DNA of 64,000 bases. Source: CF-167 sp963695195. GTDB taxonomy: Bacteria; Chloroflexota; Limnocylindria; QHBO01. Shown here one piece after another: positions 1 to 12,005 of this stretch; position 1 is the first letter of the stretch, and each line of letters begins with the position of its first letter. The DNA is taken from contig CAVOGE010000007.1 in assembly GCA_963695195.1 (NCBI GenBank), positions 558,001 through 622,000 of the forward strand. The letters run 5' to 3'. Both the position numbers and the translations under genes were made by a program. The notes under the pieces are model-generated. The model searched no databases. It saw nothing but the letters and a program-made list of their open reading frames with translations, and was not told the DNA's origin.

Positions 1-627
1 GACGTCGAGCACTGGGACGGGGCCTCGGTCATTGCCATCGACGACGTTGCCGGCGCCCGCGAGGCCGCCATCCATCTGGCTGAGCTCGGCCACCGTGACG
101 TGGGGGTGGTCCTCATCGCGCAACATCCCGATACCCCCGTCGACGAGCGGCAGGGCGTCTCGGCCCGGCGCCTCGCTGGCATCCGCAACGGGTTTGCGGC
201 CGCGGGCGCAGGCGAGGCGACGCTGCGGATCGTCTCGGCACCGGTCTCCGAGGAGGGCGGCCGCGCCGCCTTCGAGGCGCTCGCCGAGGGTCAGCTGCCC
301 ACGGCGGTGATGACCATGAGCGACGTCACCGCCATCGGCGTCATGAATGCCGCAACCGACGCCGGCCTGACGCTTCCCGGCGATCTGTCGGTCGTCGGAT
401 TCGACGACATACCCGCCGCCGTCTGGGTCACCCCCAGGCTGACGACCGTCCATCAGCCGATTCGCGAGAAGGGGCGCCTCGCGGCGCTGCGGCTGATCGA
501 CGCCATTCAATCGGGGGAGGGCCGAGCCCACTCCCGCGAGCTCCTGCCCACCCGTCTCGCAGTGCGCGGTTCGACCGCGCGCGCCAGAACGAATGATCAC
601 CACCTGCCTGTGGCAGAGATTGCATGA
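1..627 (+). CDS. LacI-family transcriptional regulator, C-terminal part (5' truncated by window)
   Basis: The frame is open from base 1, so the DNA-binding N-terminus lies outside the window. About 208 residues of the periplasmic-binding-protein-like effector core remain, with the family segments GHRDVGVVLI, PTAVMTMSDVTAIGVMNA and VVGFDDIPAAVWVTP, the last being the hallmark end of the LacI/GalR ligand core. It ends 52 bases before the binding-protein gene and lies directly upstream of a maltodextrin-type ABC transporter and two amylases. It is therefore probably the local sugar-responsive repressor of that operon; that role is inferred from position only. Confidence 0.9.
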   Translation, partial: DVEHWDGASVIAIDDVAGAREAAIHLAELGHRDVGVVLIAQHPDTPVDERQGVSARRLAGIRNGFAAAGAGEATLRIVSAPVSEEGGRAAFEALAEGQLPTAVMTMSDVTAIGVMNAATDAGLTLPGDLSVVGFDDIPAAVWVTPRLTTVHQPIREKGRLAALRLIDAIQSGEGRAHSRELLPTRLAVRGSTARARTNDHHLPVAEIA

Positions 628-679
628 GGAGGTGCCGCTGAGCACATCACCGTCCCAGAGACTGGAACCATCTACTCAC

Positions 680-1981
680 ATGAGGTTTCCCCAAATGTCC
701 CTATCCAAGTCAGTCAAGTTCCTGCCGCTGGCGATGGTCGTGGCCCTTGTGCTCGCGGCCTGCACCAGCACCAGCGCGTCGCCATCGGGCGAGCCGTCCG
801 GGTCGGCCGCGGCATCAGAGCCGTCGTTCCCGACCGGCGACATCGCCATCGAGCTGTGGACCAAGGAAGGCGACCCGAACATCGACTTCGTCCAGCAGCT
901 TGCGGATGACTATTCGGCGCTCCATCCCAACGTGACCTTCAATGTGGTCAACAAGGACGTCGAGCTCCTCCGCGAGGACATGGTCAACTCGGCACTCGCG
1001 CCGGAGACCCAGCCCGAGCTCCTCTGGACGGTGCTCGACCACGTCGGTCCGCTCTATGACGCGGGCGTTGTCCAGCCCCTCACCGGGCAGTTCGACGAGA
1101 GCGTCCTGGCCGATGCGGCCAAGGGTGCCGGCACCTACGGCCCTGACAACGACATCTGGGTTGCACCGATCTCGATCGGCAACCAGTTGATGCTCTACTA
1201 CAACAAGACAAAGGTCGCCGACGCGCCTGCCGACACCGACGCGATGATCGCGGCGGCTATCGCCAACACGAGCGGCGACGACTACGGCCTGGTCTACAAC
1301 CAGACCGAGCCCTTCTGGCTCGTGCCGTGGCTCGGCGGCTTTGGCGGCGCTGTCTTTGACAGCGACGGCCAGACCCCGACCCTCGACACCCCGGAGATGG
1401 AGGCTACCCTCCAGTTCCTGTACGACCTGAAGTTCGACTCCGAAGTGATGCCGTCCGAGTGCGACTACACGTGCGCCGATGACCTGTTCAAGACCGGCAG
1501 CGCCGGGATGATCATCAACGGCGACTGGGCGCTCGGCGACTACACCACCGCCCTTGGCGAGGACCTCGGTGTGGCCGCCATCCCGATGGTCACGTCGACC
1601 GGCACGTACCCCGCGCCGTACATCGGCGGAACCTACTGGATGGTTCCCAGCTCGGTCGAGGGCGACACCCTGACGGTGGTCCTTGACTTCATCGACTTCA
1701 CCCTCGCCGCTGACCAGCAGCAGGCGCAGGTCGAAGTTCTCAAGCGGCTCCCGTCGAACGACGAGATCCTCAACAGCGCGGTCGTCACCGGCGACCCGAA
1801 CCTGGCAGATGCCGCCGATGCGGTGTCCAAGGGCGTCCCGCAGCCGGTCAACCTCGAGATGCGCTGCAACTGGGATGCCATGAAGCCCCAGATGTCGGCC
1901 GTCCTGAGCGGGACAGCGAGCGTCGCTGACGCTGCCGCGGCCATGCAGGCCGCTGCGGACGCCTGCGTCGCGGCCCTGTAG
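680..1981 (+). CDS. ABC transporter sugar-binding lipoprotein (maltose/maltodextrin type)
   Basis: About 433 residues. The N-terminus has a lipoprotein signal (FLPLAMVVALVLAAC; lipidated Cys about residue 28, or residue 23 if the ATG at 695 is used), followed by a Ser/Pro/Gly-rich linker. The body is a family 1 extracellular solute-binding protein (IELWTKEGDPNIDFVQQLA, then the late GGTYWMVPSS element). It would capture oligosaccharide outside the membrane and deliver it to the two permeases encoded downstream. The frame continues upstream to 593, but that would bury the signal peptide, so the start is placed at 680. A perfect hairpin follows the stop, as often seen between binding-protein and permease genes. 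The substrate (maltodextrin) is inferred from the flanking GH13 enzymes. Confidence 0.92.
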   Translation: MRFPQMSLSKSVKFLPLAMVVALVLAACTSTSASPSGEPSGSAAASEPSFPTGDIAIELWTKEGDPNIDFVQQLADDYSALHPNVTFNVVNKDVELLREDMVNSALAPETQPELLWTVLDHVGPLYDAGVVQPLTGQFDESVLADAAKGAGTYGPDNDIWVAPISIGNQLMLYYNKTKVADAPADTDAMIAAAIANTSGDDYGLVYNQTEPFWLVPWLGGFGGAVFDSDGQTPTLDTPEMEATLQFLYDLKFDSEVMPSECDYTCADDLFKTGSAGMIINGDWALGDYTTALGEDLGVAAIPMVTSTGTYPAPYIGGTYWMVPSSVEGDTLTVVLDFIDFTLAADQQQAQVEVLKRLPSNDEILNSAVVTGDPNLADAADAVSKGVPQPVNLEMRCNWDAMKPQMSAVLSGTASVADAAAAMQAAADACVAAL

Positions 1982-1995
1982 CCGAGTCCCATAAT

Positions 1996-2026
1996 GGGGT
2001 GGCGGGTCGCATCGACCCGCCACCCC
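1996..2026 (+). terminator. Strong GC hairpin between binding-protein and permease genes
   Basis: Perfect 14-bp inverted repeat (arms 1996-2009 and 2013-2026, 3-nt loop CAT) starting 14 bases after the binding-protein stop. No clear T-run follows. It may be a partial terminator or an mRNA-stabilising hairpin, which would let the binding protein be made in excess over the permeases. Confidence 0.7.
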
Positions 2027-2073
2027 CTCGTTCCATAAGCTGAACCCCTGGGCAGCCCCTCCAGAGGCAGACG

Positions 2074-3116
2074 ATGAATCTCGATCAGTCCGCATCGGCG
2101 CTCCAGGAGATCATCCTCACGCTGGTCGTCATTGCCGTCGCGGTGGCTGCCCTCGAGGGCTTCCTGTACCTCATTCTGGTCCGCTGGCTCAAGGCCCGGC
2201 TTGCCGTCCCGCTGATGCTCATCGCGCCGGCGTTCGTCGGCCTGCTGCTGCTCATCGCCTATCCGCTCCTCTGGGAGCTGAACGTCAGCTTCACCAACAT
2301 GAGCCTGCGCAGGTTCTGTGCGCCCGATTTCCCGACCGCCGGACTGCTTACCGAGTGCAAGGGCGAGAACATGTTCCTGGGGCTGGATAACTATGTGAAG
2401 GTCTTCACCACGCCTGTTCTGCAGCAGGCGGGGTTCTTCCAGGTCCTGTGGCAGACCGTGCTGTGGACCGTGCTCAACGTGAGCATGCACGTCGCCGGCG
2501 GCCTGGGACTGGCCCTGCTGCTCCATCGCCAGATGCGCGGCAAGGGGATCTACCGCGCGCTGATCGTGCTGCCGTGGGCGGTGCCACAGATCGTGGCACT
2601 GGCCGTCTGGCGCACCGAGCTCCATGGCGAGTTTGGGATGGTCAATCAACTGCTCGATATCGTCGGGGTCACCGGGCCGAGCTGGCTGACGGATCCGACC
2701 TGGAACTTCGCCGCCATGGTGCTGGTCAACGTCTGGCTGGGGATTCCGTTCATGATGGTGATCCTGCTCGGCGGCCTGCAGAGCATCCCGGGCGACCTCT
2801 ACGAGGCGGCCGAGATTGACGGCGCCAGCAGTCGTCAGTCGTTCCGCCACATCACGCTGCCGATGATCGCCCCGGTCCTGACCCCGGCAATCATCCTCGG
2901 CGTGGTCTGGACGTTCAATAACTTCAACGTGCCGTTCGTCCTGAATCAGAATGAGCTCGAGACCAGCGACACCCTGGTTACCGGCCTCTTCCGGGCTGCG
3001 TTCCAGTACAACCGGTATGGATTCGCCGGCGCCTACGCGTTCGCGATCTTCGCAGTACTGCTGGTATTCGTGATCGTCTACGTTCGCCGCAGCGGCGCGC
3101 TGAAGTCGGTGCACGA

Positions 3117-3120
<4 letters not shown>
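2074..3120 (+). CDS. Sugar ABC transporter permease, MalF type
   Basis: 348 residues. Membrane segments are visible at about 10-32, 50-72 and then a run of five or six in the transport domain. The cytoplasmic EAA loop, which docks the ATPase, is present at about 244-265 (EAAEIDGASS, then HITLPMI). It would form the heterodimeric channel with the next gene, whose ATG overlaps this stop by 4 bases (ATGA). No ATPase gene lies in the cluster, so a shared MsmX/MalK-like ATPase encoded elsewhere is likely. The 5' end follows a 92-base spacer holding the hairpin at 1996-2026. Confidence 0.93.
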
Positions 3121-4031
<911 letters not shown>

Positions 4032-4039
4032 TCCGGCCG

Positions 4040-5587
4040 ATGTCCGACGGCGCGCCTCCGGCCTGGGTTCGGGATGCCATCTTCTACCAGATCTTCCCCG
4101 ACCGCTTCGCCCGCTCCGAGCGGGTCACGCGCCCCGGACCGATGGAGCCGTGGGATTCACCGCCCACCGTCCACGGCTTCAAGGGGGGCGACCTGTACGG
4201 GGTCATCGAGCGGCTGGACCACATCCAGTCGCTTGGCGTTACCGCCCTCTACCTGAATCCGGTATTCGCCTCGGCGTCGAACCATCGGTTCCATACCTAC
4301 GACTACTACGCCGTCGACCCGCTGCTCGGCGGTAATGACGCGCTGCGCGAACTGCTCGACGATGCGCACAGCCGGGGAATGCGCGTCGTCCTCGACGGCG
4401 TCTTCAACCACGCCGGCCGCGGCTTCTGGCCGTTCCATCATGTGCTCGAGACCGGTCGCCACTCGCCGTACCGCGACTGGTTCTACCTCGACCCCTCAGT
4501 CCTCACGAAGGACCGGCCCCTGCACGCCTATCCCGAGCGATCGCTTCGCGGAGCACTTCCGGCCGACTACGGCACGACCCACCGGGAGGGTCCAGCCTCG
4601 ATCAAGACGCTCGGCTACCAGGCCTGGTGGAACCTGCCGGCGCTGCCGAAGCTGAACGTCGGAAACCCGCAGATGCGTGAGTACCTGCTCGGCGTGGCGG
4701 AGCATTGGATCCGCTTCGGGGCCGATGGATGGCGCCTTGACGTCGCCGCCGAGATCGAGGACCTCACCTTCTGGGCCGAGTTCCGACGGCGGGTGCGGGC
4801 GGTGAACCACGAGGCCTACATCGTCGCCGAGATCTGGGACGTTGCCCCTGAGTGGCTCGGGCCTAACCGATTTGACGCGCTGATGAACTACCCGCTCGGT
4901 TTCGCCGTCCTTGGGTTCGCGGCTGGTTCGCACCTCGATCGGGCAGTGGCCGGCGGACATGGCGCCGTCGCCGAAGGCCTGCTCCCGCTCGATGGCGCCG
5001 GCTTCGCGGCGCGCCTGGAGGAACTGCTCGCCTCCTACCCGACCGAACACGTGGCCGCGCAGCTGAACCTGCTCGACTCCCACGACACGCCGCGCGCACT
5101 GGCGCTGTGCGGCGAGGACGAGGCATCGCTTCGGATCGCGACGCTGCTCCAGATGGCGATGCCCGGAGCACCCAGCATCTACTACGGCGATGAGATCGGG
5201 ATGACCGGTCGCGCCGAACCGGACAGCCGTCGGGCATTCCCCCCGAACGAGAGCGGGTGGAACCACGACCTGCTCGCGTTCATGCGGGCGGCCGTGGCGG
5301 CGCGAGCGGCGGACCCCGCCCTGCGCGGCGACGGATACCGGACGCTGGCCGCCGCCGACTCGACGTTCGCGTTCGAGCGCAGCACTGATGCGGATCGGTC
5401 GATGGTGGTTGCCAACGCTGGGGAGGCAGCCGCCGAGCTGGTCCTGCCCGGGCCGTTTGACCCCGCACGCGTTGCACCGCTGCTGAGCACCGATGGGCGC
5501 GCCGCGACCGTGCGCGCGACCGACGACGGAGGCGCGGCTATCGCCCTCCCCGCGCGCTGGGCCGGCATCTGGCAGGTGGACCGATGA
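4040..5587 (+). CDS. GH13 alpha-glucosidase/neopullulanase-like enzyme, intracellular
   Basis: 515 residues without signal peptide, so cytoplasmic. All four GH13 regions are present: VVLDGVFNH (Asp119, His124), GADGWRLDVAAE (nucleophile Asp234), VAEIWD (acid/base Glu264) and LLDSHDT (Asp349). The N-terminus (FYQIFPDRFARSERV) and the HRFHTYDYYAVDP element are typical of the cyclomaltodextrinase/neopullulanase/maltogenic amylase group, but no separate N-terminal CBM34 domain is present. It should cleave imported maltodextrins or cyclodextrins. The start is the ATG at 4040, 8 bases after the permease stop; the next gene overlaps its stop by 4 bases. Confidence 0.9.
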   Translation: MSDGAPPAWVRDAIFYQIFPDRFARSERVTRPGPMEPWDSPPTVHGFKGGDLYGVIERLDHIQSLGVTALYLNPVFASASNHRFHTYDYYAVDPLLGGNDALRELLDDAHSRGMRVVLDGVFNHAGRGFWPFHHVLETGRHSPYRDWFYLDPSVLTKDRPLHAYPERSLRGALPADYGTTHREGPASIKTLGYQAWWNLPALPKLNVGNPQMREYLLGVAEHWIRFGADGWRLDVAAEIEDLTFWAEFRRRVRAVNHEAYIVAEIWDVAPEWLGPNRFDALMNYPLGFAVLGFAAGSHLDRAVAGGHGAVAEGLLPLDGAGFAARLEELLASYPTEHVAAQLNLLDSHDTPRALALCGEDEASLRIATLLQMAMPGAPSIYYGDEIGMTGRAEPDSRRAFPPNESGWNHDLLAFMRAAVAARAADPALRGDGYRTLAAADSTFAFERSTDADRSMVVANAGEAAAELVLPGPFDPARVAPLLSTDGRAATVRATDDGGAAIALPARWAGIWQVDR

Positions 5588-8500
5588 GCCAGGTTGCGAC
5601 CCGGCCCGATCGGTGGCTGATGGCGGCGGGCGGAGTCGCGCTGGCCATGCTGCTGGTCGCCGGCGCATTCCTCCTCAGCCGCCCCAGCACCGGTCCCGGG
5701 CCGATCGCGCTCGACCCCGATCTGCCGCCGCTCGCTGCCGACGGTGAGATCTCCGTCGCGGACCTCGCGCACGACAGCCGCGACGACCTGTATCGCACCC
5801 CGTACGGGGCCGTCCCGGCCGGGACTCTCGTCACGCTGCGGCTGCGCGCCGCGGCCGGGGACCTGACCGAAGCATCGGTCAGGATCTACGACACCCGGGC
5901 GCAGGGCCAGGTGATCATTCCCATGAAGGTGGCAGCCCGTGACGCGACGGGTGGCGAGCACGGCTACGACTACTGGCAGGTGGAGCTGCCCACGATCAAC
6001 CTGCCGACCGTCCTGTACTACCGCTTCATCGCCCGCGACGGGACGGCGACCCGCTACGTCGAGGACGATGCCGCCTTCGACGGCGGCGCCGGGCAGGTGC
6101 TCGAGGCCTCGGCAGACGCCAGCTGGCAGATCGTCACCTACGAGCCGGACTTCAGCACCCCGTCGTGGGCACCCGGCGCAACCGTCTACCAGGTCTTCCC
6201 CGATCGGTTCGCGAACGGCAATCCGGCCAACGACCCGTCGCCCGGCGCGCTCCCGGGGGCAGACGGCGCGGAGCGCTATCGGTACGGCGATGTCTACGGC
6301 AACCCGATCCTGGTGAAGGGCTGGGACGACCTTCCCGAGGGGTACTGCCGCGCGTACAAGGACGCCGCCACGCCGTGCACCGAGGGCCCGCTCGGGCGCG
6401 ACTTCTACGGCGGAGACCTGGCCGGCCTGACGCAGCACATCGGCGATCTGGCCGAGCTGGGCATCTCGGTGATCTACCTCAACCCGATCTTCGCCGCGCC
6501 GTCCAACCACCGCTATGACACGAGCGACTACCTCGAGATCGATCCCGACCTCGGCACGCGCGAGGAGTTCGACACCCTCGTGGCGGTTGCGCACGGCGCC
6601 GGAATACGGGTCGTGCTCGACGGCGTCTTCAACCACACCTCGTCGGACTCGCCGCTGTTCGACCGGTCCGGCCGCTACCCCGAGGTGGGTGCCTGCGAAT
6701 CGGCCGACTCGCCGTGGGCCACCTGGTACACCCTGAGCCCCGGTCCGCCCGCAAAGTGCTACGGCGGCACCACCTACACCGACTGGTTCGGCTTTGACAC
6801 GCTCGCCGTGCTGACCGAGGACCCCGAGGTGGTCGCGTACTTCAATGGTCCCGACGGCATCGTCCGCTACTGGCTCGACGCAGGGGTCGACGGGTGGCGC
6901 CTGGACGTCATGAACGAGATCAGTCACCCGTTCCTGCGCGGCCTGCGCAAGGCGGCCTTGGCGCAGAACCCCGACGCGCTGGTGCTCGGCGAGGAGTGGG
7001 GCGACGCCTCTGCCTGGCTGCAGGGCGGCGAGGCCGACGGCGTGATGAACTACCGATTCCGCCGCGCGGTGATCGGGCTGATCAACGGCGACACCGCCGA
7101 CCCCGACGGCTCCATCGCGGGTATGACCCCGAGCCAGTTCGCGGCGGCCATGGAGGGGGTCCGCGAGGACTACCCCGCGCCCGCGTGGAACGCCCTGCTC
7201 AACCTGGTCGACAGCCACGACACCGCCCGAATCCTCTGGACCCTGACGCCTGGCGAGGACAATCGCTCTGCCAAGGAGGCGGACGCCGCACTGGCAGTCG
7301 GGAAGGCGAAGCTCCGCCAGCTCGCGGCGCTCCAGCTCACCTGGCCCGGGATGGCCTCGATCTACTACGGAACCGAGGTCGGGCTCACCGGCCACGACGA
7401 TCCGGACGACCGACGCCCGTACCCCTGGGGTGCCGAGGACACCGAGCTGCGTGCTCACTACGCGCTGCTGGCCGGCCTGCGCCGCGATCATGACGCGCTG
7501 CGCATCGGCGACCTGCGCTTCCTCCTGGCGGACGATGGCGCCGGCTTGCTGGCGTTTGGACGGCGGACCGATGCCGAGGCCGCGATCACGGCCCTGAACC
7601 TGTCGGACGAACCGCGGGAAGCCACCATCGTCGTCGCCGGCTGGCTGCCGGACGGGACGACGCTGACCGATGCCGTCAACGGCGACGCAGCCACGGTCGA
7701 GGACGGACAGGTAACGGTCAGGCTTGGCGCACGTGGCGAAGCGGTGCTCCTCACCGATGCGGGAGCTGACCTCGCGCCTCCGGCCGCGCCAGCGGGCATG
7801 ACCGCAGCAGCGGAGGCGGGCCGCGTGACTCTCGCCTGGCAGCCCGTCGCCGACGCCGCGGCGTACACCGTCTGGCGCTCGATCGTGACCGGTGGCGGCT
7901 ATGTGGAGCTCGGGACGGTCGATGCGGCTGCCACCTTCACCGACCTCGCCGCCCGCAGCGGCACCCGCTACCACTACGTCGTGACCGCATCGGATGCGGC
8001 CGGCAACCGCTCGCTCCGCTCCGCCGAAGCCGACGCCCTTCCGCAGCTCACGCTCGCTGATGCGCGGCTCGAAGGTCCGGCCGCAGTCACGCAGCCCCTC
8101 TCCGCGGTGGCGGCAGGCGTCGAGATCGCGGCACGCATCACGGTGGACGGCTACAGCGCAGCCGAGGGACCGACCATCGGCATCCTCGCGCAGCTCGGCT
8201 TCGGGCCGACCGGCACCTCACCGGAGACGGACGACGCGGGTGCCTGGACCTGGACACCGATCTCCTACGCCAGCGACGTTGACGGGGCGGATCGGCTCGT
8301 CGGTCACGTGCGGCCCGAGGCTATCGGCAGCTGGGCGGTAGCGCTGCGCGTCTCCACCGACGGCGGGGCGACCTGGCAGGTGGCCGATCGCGATGGCCTT
8401 GGCTTTGCGCCCGACCAGGCCGTCCTGCTCGATGCGACAGTGCCGGCCGACAGCGAGCCCCCGCCGACGCCGGGCGGCGCCGTGGTCGCGGTCGTCTCGG

Positions 8501-9066
8501 ATGCGGCGGTCGTGCTGGTCTGGGATCCGGTCGCGGCCGAAGACCTCTACCGCTACGAGGTCCAGCGCGCCGACGACGCCGGCGGACCATACCGGCGCGC
8601 CGGGGTTGCCACCGATCCGACCTTCACCGATACCGACGTCCGTGCCGGCTCGACCTACTTCTACGTGGTGGTGGCCACCGACACGAGCTTCAACCACTCG
8701 GCACCATCCCAGGAGCTGACCGCCGACGCCGAGTCGCGTCAGGTGGCGGTCACCTTCATCGTCCATGCCCCTGCGAACACGCCGCCGGCCGATACCCTGT
8801 ACATCGCTGGCGATTTTCAGGGCTGGGATCCCGGCGGCACACCAATGACGCAGGTGGACGACCTCACCTGGGAGATCACCCTGGCCTTCACCGAGAACGC
8901 CGCGCCACAGTTCAAGTTCACGCGCGGCAGCTGGGACGCGGTCGAGAAGGACGGCGGCTGCGGCGAGATCCCCAACCGCACCTTCACTGTGGTGTTCGGG
9001 ACCGATGGCAGCGCGACGCTCGACCTCGATGTCGCCAAGTGGCGCGACACCGACCTGTGCGGCTAG
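5584..9066 (+). CDS. Membrane-anchored multidomain GH13 amylase/pullulanase with Fn3 and starch-binding modules
   Basis: 1160 residues. An N-terminal membrane segment at about 12-33 anchors or exports it. A beta-rich domain (about 45-195) precedes the GH13 catalytic domain (about 200-690), which carries YQVFPDRFANGNPANDPS, VVLDGVFNHTSSD (His351), GVDGWRLDVMNE (nucleophile Asp441), VLGEEWGD (acid Glu470) and LVDSHDT (Asp546). Two fibronectin type III domains follow (about 731-815 and 959-1045), each ending in a Y-x-V-V-(V/T)-A-(S/T)-D pattern, and then a CBM20/CBM48-like starch-binding module (about 1055-1155: LYIAGDFQGWDP, FKFTRGSWDAVEKD). It would degrade starch or pullulan at the cell surface to feed the adjacent importer. 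The start overlaps the previous stop (ATGA). Confidence 0.92.
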   Translation: MSQVATRPDRWLMAAGGVALAMLLVAGAFLLSRPSTGPGPIALDPDLPPLAADGEISVADLAHDSRDDLYRTPYGAVPAGTLVTLRLRAAAGDLTEASVRIYDTRAQGQVIIPMKVAARDATGGEHGYDYWQVELPTINLPTVLYYRFIARDGTATRYVEDDAAFDGGAGQVLEASADASWQIVTYEPDFSTPSWAPGATVYQVFPDRFANGNPANDPSPGALPGADGAERYRYGDVYGNPILVKGWDDLPEGYCRAYKDAATPCTEGPLGRDFYGGDLAGLTQHIGDLAELGISVIYLNPIFAAPSNHRYDTSDYLEIDPDLGTREEFDTLVAVAHGAGIRVVLDGVFNHTSSDSPLFDRSGRYPEVGACESADSPWATWYTLSPGPPAKCYGGTTYTDWFGFDTLAVLTEDPEVVAYFNGPDGIVRYWLDAGVDGWRLDVMNEISHPFLRGLRKAALAQNPDALVLGEEWGDASAWLQGGEADGVMNYRFRRAVIGLINGDTADPDGSIAGMTPSQFAAAMEGVREDYPAPAWNALLNLVDSHDTARILWTLTPGEDNRSAKEADAALAVGKAKLRQLAALQLTWPGMASIYYGTEVGLTGHDDPDDRRPYPWGAEDTELRAHYALLAGLRRDHDALRIGDLRFLLADDGAGLLAFGRRTDAEAAITALNLSDEPREATIVVAGWLPDGTTLTDAVNGDAATVEDGQVTVRLGARGEAVLLTDAGADLAPPAAPAGMTAAAEAGRVTLAWQPVADAAAYTVWRSIVTGGGYVELGTVDAAATFTDLAARSGTRYHYVVTASDAAGNRSLRSAEADALPQLTLADARLEGPAAVTQPLSAVAAGVEIAARITVDGYSAAEGPTIGILAQLGFGPTGTSPETDDAGAWTWTPISYASDVDGADRLVGHVRPEAIGSWAVALRVSTDGGATWQVADRDGLGFAPDQAVLLDATVPADSEPPPTPGGAVVAVVSDAAVVLVWDPVAAEDLYRYEVQRADDAGGPYRRAGVATDPTFTDTDVRAGSTYFYVVVATDTSFNHSAPSQELTADAESRQVAVTFIVHAPANTPPADTLYIAGDFQGWDPGGTPMTQVDDLTWEITLAFTENAAPQFKFTRGSWDAVEKDGGCGEIPNRTFTVVFGTDGSATLDLDVAKWRDTDLCG

Positions 9067-9158
9067 CTGGGCACGGGTCGAATCCGGACCGCGACGGATC
9101 CCCTGTGAGGCGCAGGGACTGACCGCGATCCGGTGGCTGGGCCGCGAGCGCGGCAGCC

Positions 9159-9164
9159 TAAGAT
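9159..9164 (+). promoter_or_regulatory. Candidate leaderless -10 element before the histidine kinase gene
   Basis: TAAGAT lies 6 bases before the GTG at 9171, placing transcription start at or next to the start codon. No Shine-Dalgarno sequence is visible. Confidence 0.5.
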
Positions 9165-9170
9165 TGCGTC

Positions 9171-10652
<1,482 letters not shown>

Positions 10653-10684
10653 CCCCCCAACCGATACCCGTACGGGGTACCGCT

Positions 10685-11362
10685 GTGACCACCGCACCGC
10701 AGATTCGCATCCTGATCGCCGACGACCACGAGGTCGTCCGACTCGGGCTGTCCGCGCTGCTCGATCGAGAACACGGATTCCGTGTCGTCGGCCAGGCCGA
10801 GTCGGGCGAGGAGGCGGTGCGACTGACGCGCACCCTGCGACCCGACGTGGTCCTGCTCGACATACGGATGCCGAGCGGCTCGGGAATCGAGGCCTGCCGG
10901 ACCATCACCTCAGAGATGCCCGGCATCCCGGTGGTGATGCTCACCAGCTTCTCGGACGAGGAGGCCCTCTTCGCGGCAATCTCTGCCGGAGCATCGGGCT
11001 ACGTCCTCAAGCGCATCGGCTCGCAGGAGCTGGTGCACGCCATCCGCACGGTGGCCGGTGGCGGGTCGATGCTCGACCCGGGCGTCACCGCGGCCGTGCT
11101 GGAACGCCTGCGCTACGCGTCTCACACTGAGGGGAAGGGGGTCTTCAGCGATCTCACCGAGCAGGAACGCCGCGTCCTGGCGCTGGTGGCGCAGGGCAAG
11201 TCGAATCGCGAGATTGCCGGTGACATGGGGCTGGCCGAGAAGACGGTCCGCAACTACGTCAGCAGTGTTCTCGGCAAGCTCTCGCTGGTGAGCCGTGCCC
11301 AGGCAGCCGCTTTCGCCTTCCGCAACCGACTCTCCGAACTCGAGGGCGAGCCACGTGATTGA
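10685..11362 (+). CDS. NarL/FixJ-family response regulator
   Basis: 225 residues, GTG start. The receiver domain (about 1-125) has the acidic pair IADDHE, phospho-acceptor Asp59 in VVLLDIRMP, the LTSF switch residue region and the YVLKRIGSQEL lysine. A LuxR-type helix-turn-helix is at the C-terminus (LTEQERRVLALVAQGKSNREIA, AEKTVRNYVSSVL). It would be phosphorylated by the kinase encoded just upstream. The downstream lipoprotein gene starts inside its last codons (GTG at 11355), so that gene is probably co-transcribed with the two-component pair. Confidence 0.94.
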   Translation: MTTAPQIRILIADDHEVVRLGLSALLDREHGFRVVGQAESGEEAVRLTRTLRPDVVLLDIRMPSGSGIEACRTITSEMPGIPVVMLTSFSDEEALFAAISAGASGYVLKRIGSQELVHAIRTVAGGGSMLDPGVTAAVLERLRYASHTEGKGVFSDLTEQERRVLALVAQGKSNREIAGDMGLAEKTVRNYVSSVLGKLSLVSRAQAAAFAFRNRLSELEGEPRD

Positions 11363-12005
11363 GCGCGCGCGCGCGGCACGCCGTGCGGCCCCCACTATCT
11401 GGCCGCTGATGATCGCGCTCGTGCTCAGCGCATGCGTCGTCGACACCTCGACGCCCAGCCCTTCGCCGAGCGCCAGCGCACATGCCACGGCCAGCGCGAC
11501 GCCTCAGCCCACCGCGACAGCGCTGCCCACTGCCACGCCGATTCCGCGTCTCGCCCTTCCGCCCGCGGCGTCATCGGATCCACGCACGATCAGCCACGGC
11601 GTCTCCGTCGAACTCGAGGCGGGGGGCTCGGGGCGAATCGTGCTGACCGTCACGAACCTCGCCACGACCGTGATCGCGGAACTCGTGCTGCGCTGGCCGA
11701 CAGAGCTCCGCGACACCGTCATGCTCGCACCGTTCGCTCCGTCCGAGCAACGCATTCGCGACGGCGGGCCGCCGCTCTACCAGGAGTGGACCAAGTGGGT
11801 GGAGGGACCCGGAGAGCAGGGCGAGCCGGCCGGGACCATCTCGCTTGGCTGGGGGCCGTTGCTGGTCGGCGGCACGCTGACCATCCCGCTGCTGGCGACG
11901 CGAATCGGGCCCGGTCCGATCGAATTCGAACTGCAACTGCTGGCGGGCGAAGCGCTGCTCACCGTCGGCGGTGACGCGGCCGTCATCGTCGTATCGGTGC
12001 CCTGA
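11355..12005 (+). CDS. Putative lipoprotein of unknown function
   Basis: 216 residues from a GTG that overlaps the end of the response regulator gene by 8 bases. The N-terminus is positively charged (ERARAARRAA) and followed by a hydrophobic stretch ending in LVLSAC, a lipobox. A Ser/Thr/Pro/Ala-rich linker (about 30-65) leads to a beta-rich domain (about 75-216: ISHGVSVELEAGG, IVLTVTNLATTVIAELVLRW). The fold looks like an immunoglobulin-like extracellular domain. I do not recognise a family. Its coupling to the NarL system suggests a cell-envelope role, possibly linked to the signal that system senses. Confidence 0.75.
   Translation: MIERARAARRAAPTIWPLMIALVLSACVVDTSTPSPSPSASAHATASATPQPTATALPTATPIPRLALPPAASSDPRTISHGVSVELEAGGSGRIVLTVTNLATTVIAELVLRWPTELRDTVMLAPFAPSEQRIRDGGPPLYQEWTKWVEGPGEQGEPAGTISLGWGPLLVGGTLTIPLLATRIGPGPIEFELQLLAGEALLTVGGDAAVIVVSVP

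Noticed and set aside
5182..7974. A 930-codon minus-strand open frame over the amylase genes
   Set aside because: Shadow of the GH13 genes; low-complexity Arg/Gly/Val-rich translation with no motif.
10668..10682. Palindrome around CCCGTACGGG between kinase and regulator genes
   Set aside because: Arms are only 5 bp around the centre, with no second copy and no clear promoter.
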